NCBI GenBank assembly: GCA_024762485.1
Contig: JANTHH010000035.1
Location: forward strand, 1 to 15,723
DNA: 15,723 nt
Origin: Chromatiales bacterium
Lineage (GTDB): Bacteria > Pseudomonadota > Gammaproteobacteria > Chromatiales > Chromatiaceae
Direction of reading: 5' to 3'
Made by a program: the position numbers and the translations under genes. Shown in pieces: positions 7,208 through 13,079 of this stretch. The notes beneath the pieces were generated by a model. That model searched no databases and was not told where the DNA came from. It worked only from the letters and a program-made list of their open reading frames with translations. Positions within the stretch are counted from its first letter, which is position 1, and the number at the start of each line of letters is the position of its first letter.

Positions 7208-7219
7208 GCCCAAGCTCAA
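7191..7219 (-). promoter_or_regulatory. Sigma-70 promoter of the pnt operon
   Basis: On the minus strand TTGAGC (7219-7214), exactly 17 bases, then CATAAT (7196-7191). The -35 box matches four of six bases and the -10 box five of six. Transcription would start near 7184, about 50 bases before the pntAA start. The -10 box falls in the loop of the orn terminator hairpin. Confidence 0.55.
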
Positions 7220-7235
7220 GCGGCCCGCTCGGGCG

Positions 7236-7787
7236 TCAGGCCGGCAATCTGAGCAGATGCTCGCGGTAATAGGCCAGTTCCGCGATGGAATCCTTGATGT
7301 CGTCCATTGCCAGGTGACTGGATTCCTTGCTGAAACCCGCCGCCACCGCCGGTGCCCAGCGCCGTGCCAGTTCCTTCAGACTGGAGACATCCAGGTTGCG
7401 GTAGTGGAAATATTCCTCGAGCTCGGGCATGCAACGGGCGAGGAAGCGACGGTCCTGGCAGATGCTGTTGCCGCACATCGGCGATGCCCCGCTGGGCACC
7501 CATTCGCGGAGGAAGGCGAGGGTCTCGCGCTCGGCATCCGCCTCGCTGTAGCGACTGGCGCGCACGCGGTCGACCAGGCCGGACTTGCCATGCTGGTTGG
7601 TATTCCATTCGTCCATGCCATCGAGGATCTCGTCAGGCTGGTGGATGGCGATCACCGGGCCTTCCGCCAGGGTTGCCAGATTGGCATCGGTGACCAGGGT
7701 GGCGATCTCGATGATGACATCGCGCTGTGGCTCCAGACCGGTCATTTCCAGGTCGATCCAGATCAGGTTGTTCTCGGAGGCAGGCAT
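7236..7787 (-). CDS. orn: Oligoribonuclease
   Basis: 183 residues. A DEDDh 3'-5' exoribonuclease that degrades the shortest RNA fragments and pGpG to mononucleotides. The catalytic motifs are all present: WIDLEMTGL near the start (Asp and Glu), CGNSICQDRRFL (Asp), and HLAMDDIKDS (His and Asp near the C-terminus). EIATLVTDANL and YFHYRNLDVSSLKELARRW are closely family-like. I start at ATG 7787 because it gives MPASENNLIWIDLEMTG, aligned with the E. coli start MSANENNLIWID. A TTG four codons upstream is open but unlikely. The gene is divergent from the M48 protease gene. Confidence 0.96.
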   Translation of the reverse strand: MPASENNLIWIDLEMTGLEPQRDVIIEIATLVTDANLATLAEGPVIAIHQPDEILDGMDEWNTNQHGKSGLVDRVRASRYSEADAERETLAFLREWVPSGASPMCGNSICQDRRFLARCMPELEEYFHYRNLDVSSLKELARRWAPAVAAGFSKESSHLAMDDIKDSIAELAYYREHLLRLPA

Positions 7788-7877
7788 ACGGGCTCGCAAT
7801 TTTTTCTATGGAATTTTCGCCATTCTAGCATCGGGGAAGGTAAGATCCGGGGCTGGTTTCGACACGGTCCCGACCCG

Positions 7878-9128
7878 ATGCATATCAATACCTTCAGCCT
7901 GATCTTTCTGCTCGCCCTGTTTCTCGGCACCGCCATCCAGCTGTGGCTGAGCATCCGCCAGGCCCGCCACGTCCGCCGCCACGCCGACAAAGTGCCCGAG
8001 GCCTTTGCCGACAGGATCAGCCTCGCCGATCACCAGAAGGCGGCGCACTACACCCTGTCCAAGCTGCAGCTGGAAAAGCTGGAACTGGTGCTGACCCCCC
8101 TCATCCTGCTGTTGTGGACCCTCGGCGGTGGACTGAACCTGCTCGATCGCCTGTGGCTGGAGACCGGCCTGTCGGGGGTATGGCAGGGCGTCGCGCTGAT
8201 CGTCTCCATGCTGCTGATCAGCATGCTCATCGAGCTGCCGCTGAGTGTGGTCAAGACATTCGGTATCGAGAGCCGTTTCGGCTTCAACCGCAGTACGCCG
8301 GCACGCTTCATCGCCGACCTGGGGATAGAGACGGTGCTCAGCCTGGCGCTGGGCATTCCCCTGGTGGCGGTGATCCTCTGGCTGATGGAAGGGGCCGGCA
8401 GCTACTGGTGGGTCTATGCCTGGCTGGTGTGGATGGGCTTCATGCTGACCATGACCTGGGCCTACCCCACCCTCATCGCACCGTTGTTCAACAAGTTCGA
8501 ACCCCTGTCTGATGCCGCACTGCGCGAGCGGCTGGAGGCCCTGCTGAAGCGCTGTGGCTTCCACAGCGAGGGCATGTTCGTGATGGACGGCTCCAAGCGC
8601 TCGGCCCATGGCAACGCCTATTTCACCGGCTTCGGCCGGCACAAGCGCATCGTCTTCTACGACACCCTGCTCGACGGCCTCGAGCCTGAGCAGGTGGAGG
8701 CGGTGCTCGCCCACGAACTGGGCCACTTCAAGCGTCATCACATCCGCAAGATGCTGATCACCACCGCGCTCGTGTCGCTCGCCGGCCTCGCCCTGCTCGG
8801 CTGGCTGGCAGATCAACCCTGGTTCTACCAGGGGCTCGGTGTCGAGCGCCAGAGCCCGGCACTTGCGCTGGCGCTGTTCATGCTGGTCTCGCCGGTATTC
8901 ATGGTCTTCATTCAGCCGCTGTTCGCCGCCATGTCGCGCAAGCATGAGTTCGAGGCCGATGATTTCGCTGTGCAGCAGACCAGTGCCCGGGCGCTGATCG
9001 ACGGTCTGGTGCGGATGTACAAGGAGAGTGCCAGCACCTTGACGCCCGACCCGCTGTACTCGGCCTTCCACCACAGCCATCCGCCGGCACCGGTGCGTAT
9101 CGCCCACCTATCCTCTAAAATGGCCTGA
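7878..9128 (+). CDS. M48 family (Ste24/CAAX-type) membrane metalloprotease
   Basis: 416 residues. The zinc site is complete: HELGH at 279-283 inside VLAHELGHFKRHH, and a third ligand in HEFEADDFA (Glu357). Membrane segments lie at about 7-25, 71-87, 104-125, 150-170, 176-198, 294-310 and 328-350, the layout of Ste24-like proteases. SKRSAHGNAYFTGFG and GFNRSTPARFIAD are family signatures. In eukaryotes Ste24 processes prenylated proteins; bacterial homologues have no agreed substrate and are thought to act in membrane protein quality control. The frame is open far upstream, but ATG 7878 starts the family-like first helix; no clear Shine-Dalgarno is visible. It heads a run with a cytochrome gene 17 bases downstream, then rsgA and an EVE gene. 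Confidence 0.9.
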   Translation: MHINTFSLIFLLALFLGTAIQLWLSIRQARHVRRHADKVPEAFADRISLADHQKAAHYTLSKLQLEKLELVLTPLILLLWTLGGGLNLLDRLWLETGLSGVWQGVALIVSMLLISMLIELPLSVVKTFGIESRFGFNRSTPARFIADLGIETVLSLALGIPLVAVILWLMEGAGSYWWVYAWLVWMGFMLTMTWAYPTLIAPLFNKFEPLSDAALRERLEALLKRCGFHSEGMFVMDGSKRSAHGNAYFTGFGRHKRIVFYDTLLDGLEPEQVEAVLAHELGHFKRHHIRKMLITTALVSLAGLALLGWLADQPWFYQGLGVERQSPALALALFMLVSPVFMVFIQPLFAAMSRKHEFEADDFAVQQTSARALIDGLVRMYKESASTLTPDPLYSAFHHSHPPAPVRIAHLSSKMA

Positions 9129-9145
9129 ACGAACCGGAGCCGATC

Positions 9146-9433
9146 ATGAACCGAGCCACCCTCACATCCCTGACCGCCTGTCTGTTGAGCGCTGCACTGT
9201 CCGGCCCGGTGCACGCGGAGGAGGGTTTCGACCCCGCCCGCTTCGTTGCCGACAAGTGCTCCAGCTGTCACGACAGCAGTGTCTACACCCGCAGTAATCG
9301 CCGGGTGAACTCGCTGCCGGCACTGCAGAGACAGGTGCGCATGTGTGACGCCAATGTCGGCACCCGACTGTTCGACGACGACCTCCACACCCTGGTCAAC
9401 CATCTGAATGACCAGTACTACCACTTCAAGTAA
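9146..9433 (+). CDS. Small secreted c-type cytochrome
   Basis: 95 residues with a signal peptide (hydrophobic stretch at about 7-20, likely cut after PVHA) and one heme motif CSSCH at 38-42, so a monoheme cytochrome in the periplasm. The rest is short (SLPALQRQVRMCDAN, then FDDDLHTLVNHLND and YYHFK). The only methionine after the heme motif, Met66, could be the distal ligand, but this is uncertain; Cys67 sits next to it. It resembles small cytochromes of unknown function in sulfur-oxidising gammaproteobacteria. CGGAG lies 7 bases before the ATG. It is 17 bases after the protease gene and 12 before rsgA. Confidence 0.85.
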   Translation: MNRATLTSLTACLLSAALSGPVHAEEGFDPARFVADKCSSCHDSSVYTRSNRRVNSLPALQRQVRMCDANVGTRLFDDDLHTLVNHLNDQYYHFK

Positions 9434-9445
9434 TCCCGCCGGCCT

Positions 9446-10468
9446 GTGGCACGCCGCAAGCTGAGCGACCGCCAGAAGGCTCGTATCGCCAGGATCCAGG
9501 AGGAGCGCCGCCGCAGAATGGCAGCGCGCGCCGAGACCGCCTTGGGCGAGTCCTCCGATGAAGACAGCCGGCAGGGCCAGGTTGTGACCCGGCACGGTCA
9601 GCACCTGGTGGTCGACGATGAACAACATAGGCTGTGGCACTGCATGCTGCGCCAGAACCTGGGTGACGTGGTCTGCGGTGACCGGGTGGTCTGGCAGCCC
9701 ACCGGCGACTCGGAGGGCGTGGTCACAGCCGTGTTGCCGCGCGATTCGGCGCTCTCGCGGCCGGACTACAGCGGACGCGACAAGCCCATTGCCGCCAACA
9801 TCACCCAGCTGGTGATCGTGCTGGCGCCGAAACCGGAACCGGTCGGCTACCTGATCGACCAATATACGGTCGCCGCCGAACTGATCGGCGTGAAGGCGCT
9901 GATCGCCCTCAACAAGGCCGACCTGATGGACGCCCGCCAGCAGGCCGATTTCCGTCAGCGCTTCGCCCTCTATGCCGACATCGGCTATCCGCTGATCCAG
10001 GTCAGCGCCAAACGCGAGCACGGTCTCGATCCTCTGGTCGAGCGTCTGCGGGACGAGACCAGCATCCTGGTGGGCCAGTCGGGCGTCGGCAAGTCGTCCC
10101 TGGTCAATGCGCTGATCCCCGATCAGGAGATCCAGGAGGGTCGGTTGTCGGAGGCCACCGGCCTGGGCCGTCACACCACCTCCAGCACCACCCTCTTCCA
10201 CCTGCCCACCGGCGGCCAGCTGATCGACTCGCCGGGGGTCCGCAGCTTCCGGCTCGGACAGCTCGATCAGCAAGAACTGGAGCGGGGCTTCCGCGAATTC
10301 GCCCCCTATCTCGGTCATTGCCGGTTCAGCAACTGCCACCACGAGAACGAGCCGGGCTGCGCCCTGCGCGCAGCCGCCGAGCGCGGCGAGATCCCTCTCC
10401 AGCGACTGGAAAACTTCCGCCACATGGTGCGCAATATGCAATCAGAACATCAACGGGGAAACTCATGA
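9446..10468 (+). CDS. rsgA: Ribosome small subunit-dependent GTPase A
   Basis: 340 residues. A basic N-terminal extension (ARRKLSDRQKARIARIQEER) precedes an OB fold, then a circularly permuted GTPase: NKAD at 156-159 (G4), GQSGVGKS at 210-217 (G1), the GLGRHTT switch near 239-245 (G2) and DSPG at 261-264 (G3). A zinc site follows with Cys292, Cys297, His299 and Cys305. RsgA helps mature and check the decoding centre of the 30S subunit. The start is GTG at 9446, 12 bases after the cytochrome stop. It gives the family-like MARRKLS start, although no strong Shine-Dalgarno is seen. The stop overlaps the next start as ATGA. Confidence 0.97.
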   Translation: MARRKLSDRQKARIARIQEERRRRMAARAETALGESSDEDSRQGQVVTRHGQHLVVDDEQHRLWHCMLRQNLGDVVCGDRVVWQPTGDSEGVVTAVLPRDSALSRPDYSGRDKPIAANITQLVIVLAPKPEPVGYLIDQYTVAAELIGVKALIALNKADLMDARQQADFRQRFALYADIGYPLIQVSAKREHGLDPLVERLRDETSILVGQSGVGKSSLVNALIPDQEIQEGRLSEATGLGRHTTSSTTLFHLPTGGQLIDSPGVRSFRLGQLDQQELERGFREFAPYLGHCRFSNCHHENEPGCALRAAAERGEIPLQRLENFRHMVRNMQSEHQRGNS

Positions 10469-10929
10469 ACTACTGGCTGATGAAGTCCGAGCCCGACGTG
10501 TTCGGCATCGACCACCTCAAGGCCATGCCGAACCAGACCGAACACTGGGACGGCGTGCGCAACTACCAGGCGCGCAACATGATGCGCGATCAGATGAAGG
10601 TGGGCGATCAGGTCTTTTTCTATCACTCCAACTGCGATGTGCCCGGCATCGTCGGCATCATGGAGGTGGTGAAGGAGGGCTACGTGGACCACACCGCCTT
10701 CGATCCGGATCAGAAGTACTACGACCCCAAGAGCGATCCGGACAAACCGCGCTGGTACATGGTGGACGTGAAGTTCGTGCGGGATCTGAAACGCAACATC
10801 CCGCTGGCCGAACTCAAGGAATACGCCGATGGCCCACTGGCGGACTGCCCCCTGGTGCGCAAGGGCAACCGGCTGTCCATCATGCCGCTGACCAAGGATC
10901 AGTGGGACTTCATCCTCTCGCTCGAATAG
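10465..10929 (+). CDS. EVE domain-containing protein
   Basis: 154 residues, essentially one EVE domain (PUA-like fold). It shows MNYWLMKSEPDVFGIDHL at the start, then HWDGVRNYQARNMMRD, GDQVFFYHSNC, PGIVGIMEVVKEGY, PRWYMVDVKF and the ending RLSIMPLTKDQWDFI. EVE domains are thought to recognise modified bases in nucleic acid; the target of this stand-alone type is not known. The ATG at 10465 overlaps the rsgA stop (ATGA) and follows ACGGGGAA, so the two genes are translationally coupled. A decayed copy of its last 159 bases lies about 0.9 kb downstream at 11675-11816. Confidence 0.94.
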   Translation: MNYWLMKSEPDVFGIDHLKAMPNQTEHWDGVRNYQARNMMRDQMKVGDQVFFYHSNCDVPGIVGIMEVVKEGYVDHTAFDPDQKYYDPKSDPDKPRWYMVDVKFVRDLKRNIPLAELKEYADGPLADCPLVRKGNRLSIMPLTKDQWDFILSLE

Positions 10930-10967
10930 CCACCGATAACGGAGCAGGCGGACACTGCCGGAAGAGA

Positions 10968-10995
10968 CCCCGGCACATCGGCGGCCACGCCGGGG
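10968..10995. terminator. Terminator-like hairpin between convergent EVE and hemerythrin-like genes
   Basis: CCCCGGC (10968-10974) and GCCGGGG (10989-10995) form a 7-base stem with a 14-base loop. No T-run follows on the plus strand; on the minus strand the sequence after the stem is TCTCTTCC. It could end either transcript, but it lacks the usual U-tract. Confidence 0.35.
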
Positions 10996-11005
10996 GAAGG
11001 GCCTC

Positions 11006-11452
11006 TCAGGCGACCTGGCGCTGATCCCCCGTCACTTCGCGCACCAGCGGGTAGAGCCGCTCGGTCTCGTCCTGGATACGTTCCAGCACCATATCGAACA
11101 TCTCGTTCGTCTCCAGCATGAACTGATCGTATTCCTTGACCATCAGCCGGTGCGTACGCGGCTTGCACCACTTCTTCAGATAGCTGGCGAAGATGCGCTT
11201 GATCTCCTTTGAGCCGCCCATGAATCGCTGGGCGGTAATCCTGGCCTTGTCATCGCCGCTGGTGAGCAGCTTGGAATAGAGCGCATTGTCTGTCGCCTCC
11301 AGGTGATCATTGACCTTCTGCACGAAGTCGAAGAACAGGTCGCAGGTCACGTCGGAATCACACAGGCTGCGATCACCGAGGAGGTGATGGAGGATATTGG
11401 TCAGCTCGGTGATCTTGTGGTTCTGGGTATGCAGTTCGTCGTAGGTAATCAT
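11006..11452 (-). CDS. Hemerythrin-like domain protein
   Basis: 148 residues, almost entirely helical. It starts MITYDELHTQNHKITELTNIL and contains NDHLEATDNALYSKLL, a version of the H-x-x-x-(E/D)-x-x-L-Y pattern of bacterial hemerythrin domains; DETERLYPLV is near the C-terminus. Candidate di-iron ligands are His8, His12, His22/23, His50, Asp55 and His101. The pattern is looser than classical hemerythrin, so oxygen binding is not certain. Such small proteins are proposed to carry or sense oxygen or nitric oxide. AGGAG lies about 10 bases before the ATG. It stands alone, convergent with the EVE gene and divergent from the sulfurtransferase gene, and is flanked on both sides by EVE gene ends. 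Confidence 0.75.
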   Translation of the reverse strand: MITYDELHTQNHKITELTNILHHLLGDRSLCDSDVTCDLFFDFVQKVNDHLEATDNALYSKLLTSGDDKARITAQRFMGGSKEIKRIFASYLKKWCKPRTHRLMVKEYDQFMLETNEMFDMVLERIQDETERLYPLVREVTGDQRQVA

Positions 11453-11674
11453 CGTCGATCACTCCTGTGGTTGGTCCATCGGCTTTATCATTATGTGCAG
11501 GACGCCGATACCTTTAAGCAGAAGGCTTTCCCCGGGCATCGGAAGCCTGTTCCCTTTATATAGCCTCAAAATATGTGTGGGCATTGGGGCAAACCCCAAA
11601 CCGTTCAGGAAATACCCGGCAGTGGCCGGCCACCGGCCGACACGTCACCCATTCAAAGCGTAGCGCGGCATGGC
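11453..11674. other. Intergenic region with several inverted repeats
   Basis: No convincing gene is present. AGGCTTTCC (11523-11531) and GGAAGCCT (11541-11548) form a stem with one bulge. TTGGGG and CCCCAA (11584-11599) form a 6-base stem with loop CAAA. GTGGCCGGCCAC (11622-11633) is a perfect 12-base palindrome. An AT-rich patch, TTTATATAG, lies at 11555-11563. On the minus strand CTTAAA-17-CATAAT just upstream of the hemerythrin-like gene is a weak promoter candidate. Confidence 0.45.
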
Positions 11675-11816
11675 AAATTCGCCAGCGATTTGTCCGAACG
11701 CAAAGAACCGGTGGATTGATTTCTGGCAGACTGACTCCCGGCTGCGACCTGTAAACCGCCTGATCGTCATGCCCATAGCGAAGGAACATTGGGATTTCAT
11801 CCACTCACCGGAGTGA
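11675..11816 (+). pseudogene. Decayed 3' end of an EVE-domain gene
   Basis: Translated in two frames, this stretch aligns with the C-terminus of the intact EVE protein (DNA 10771-10929). KFASDLS matches KFVRDLK; ERKEPVD matches ELKEYAD; FLAD matches PLAD. After a frameshift NRLIVMPIAKEHWDFIHSPE matches NRLSIMPLTKDQWDFILSLE, 13 of 20 residues identical. Damage relative to the intact gene is an 18-base deletion after DL, TGA at 11717-11719 and 11732-11734, and a +1 insertion between 11729 and 11754. The lengths reconcile exactly (159 - 18 + 1 = 142). No start codon or N-terminal two thirds remain. In the last 60 bases I count 43 matches, with most mismatches in silent positions. The source therefore diverged as a functional gene before it broke; it is not a recent copy of the neighbour. 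Confidence 0.85.
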
Positions 11817-11820
11817 AGCC

Positions 11821-12669
11821 ATGGAATACTCGACCCTGGTAACCCGGGAAGTACTCGCTGACCATCTCGATGATCCGGACTGGATCGTCTTCGACTGCCG
11901 TTTCGACCTCAGCAACCCCGACAAGGGCCGACAGGACTACGCCGGCGGACATGCACCCGGGGCACGCTACGCCCATCTCGATCACGACCTCTCCGCACCG
12001 AAGACTGCCCACAGCGGCCGTCACCCCCTGCCCGACCCCGACCGCTTCGTCGCCTGGCTGCGCGACAACGGCGTCAGCAACCATACCCAGGTGGTGGTCT
12101 ACGACGACATGGCCGGCGCCATCGCCGCCAGGCTGTGGTGGATGCTCAAGCACTGGCTCGGACACACCCGGACTGCCGTTCTCGACGGCAGCTGGCCGTG
12201 CTGGGAGAACGCCGGTCTCCCGGTCGAGGACATCATGCCGTCCCCCCGCCGTGGCGATTTCCAGGGCCGACCCAACCCCGAGGTATTGATCGAAACCGAA
12301 GCGCTGGTCGAGGCACTGGCCAGTGGCGAATGGAAACTTCTGGATGGTCGCCTGCCCGCGCGTTTCAAGGGCGAACAGGAGCCGCTGGACCCGGTGGCGG
12401 GCCACATCCCCGGCGCCCTCAACCAGCCCTTCACCGCCAATCTCGCCAACGGCCACATGCAGAATCCTCAGACCATCCGCCACCACCTCGATTACGTGCT
12501 GGGCGGCCATCCCATCGGGCGCACCATCTGCATGTGCGGCTCCGGCGTCACCGCCTGCCACAACATTCTCGCCATGGACTATGCCGGGCTGCCGGTGGCA
12601 AGGCTCTATGTGGGTTCCTGGAGCGAGTGGATCACCGACCCGGCGCGCCCGGTGGCGGTGGCCGCCTGA
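11821..12669 (+). CDS. sseA: 3-mercaptopyruvate/thiosulfate sulfurtransferase
   Basis: 282 residues in two rhodanese domains: an inactive N-terminal one (about 5-135) and a catalytic C-terminal one (about 155-278). The active-site loop is C239-G-S-G-V-T inside CMCGSGVTACHN. CGSGVT is the 3-mercaptopyruvate sulfurtransferase form, whereas classical thiosulfate rhodanese has CRKGVT. LDGRLPARFKG supplies the substrate-contacting arginines, and YVGSWSEW near the end is family-like. It moves a sulfane sulfur to a thiol or cyanide acceptor in the cytoplasm. The ATG at 11821 follows GGAGTGAAGCC, which lies in the last codons of the EVE remnant. CACTC and GAGTG (11802-11815) could fold over this binding site. 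No clear promoter is seen. Convergent with the small gene at 12709. Confidence 0.93.
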   Translation: MEYSTLVTREVLADHLDDPDWIVFDCRFDLSNPDKGRQDYAGGHAPGARYAHLDHDLSAPKTAHSGRHPLPDPDRFVAWLRDNGVSNHTQVVVYDDMAGAIAARLWWMLKHWLGHTRTAVLDGSWPCWENAGLPVEDIMPSPRRGDFQGRPNPEVLIETEALVEALASGEWKLLDGRLPARFKGEQEPLDPVAGHIPGALNQPFTANLANGHMQNPQTIRHHLDYVLGGHPIGRTICMCGSGVTACHNILAMDYAGLPVARLYVGSWSEWITDPARPVAVAA

Positions 12670-12708
12670 AGGATGGGCGGTGGATGTGGTGCGGGGCGGC
12701 CGGCGTGA

Positions 12709-13047
12709 TCAGCCGATGAACTGGCCGCCGGGCAGCAGGCCCTCGTCGAAGGCGGCGGGCAGCCTGGCCAGCAGCGCCAGAGCGGCGTCCTCCACCATGT
12801 GGCTGCGATAGCAACCGGCGGTGTCGGGATACAGCAACTCCACCACGATCTTCCCGGCATCGAGATAGAACTGCAGGATGGTGTCGCTGGCATCCACCAC
12901 GCCGAGGAAGTTGTCCTCCGAGGTCAGCAGATGCTGCGCCAGCGGGGCCAGCCGGTCGGCGGCCAGCTGCTCGGGCTGGGCGGAACTGATCGCCACCTCG
13001 TTGGCATAGTCGCGGTAGAACACCCTGAATACGCCCACCTTGTCCAT
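12709..13047 (-). CDS. Conserved-looking small protein of unknown function downstream of cysS
   Basis: 112 residues from ATG 13047. I do not recognise the family. It starts MDKVGVFRVFYRDYANEVA, has a predicted mixed alpha/beta pattern (NFLGVVDASDTILQFYLD, then IVVELLYPD), one Cys, no signal peptide and no membrane segment, and ends with a Gly/Pro-rich LLPGGQFIG. I choose 13047 because CGGGAG lies at good spacing before it. An in-frame ATG at 13077, 2 bases after the cysS stop, would add 10 residues and allow translational coupling. The close spacing makes co-transcription with cysS likely. It is convergent with the sulfurtransferase gene, with 39 bases between the stops. Codon use matches its neighbours, which supports a real gene. 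Confidence 0.72.
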   Translation of the reverse strand: MDKVGVFRVFYRDYANEVAISSAQPEQLAADRLAPLAQHLLTSEDNFLGVVDASDTILQFYLDAGKIVVELLYPDTAGCYRSHMVEDAALALLARLPAAFDEGLLPGGQFIG

Positions 13048-13079
13048 ACCGGTCTCCCGGCTGCCTTGGTCCGTCATGC

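Noticed and set aside
7806..9107. 433-codon open frame on the minus strand
   Set aside because: Antisense to the M48 protease gene; Gln/His-rich with no domain.
8912..10441. 509-codon open frame on the minus strand
   Set aside because: Antisense to rsgA, the cytochrome gene and the end of the protease gene, all of which have clear motifs on the other strand.
11556..11804. 82-codon open frame on the minus strand
   Set aside because: It has no recognisable family, no good binding site, and overlaps the EVE remnant in antisense.
11670..11816. 48-codon open frame with ATG at 11670 as a possible small protein
   Set aside because: Only its second half resembles EVE; the first half is the frameshifted part of the remnant, and no binding site precedes the ATG.
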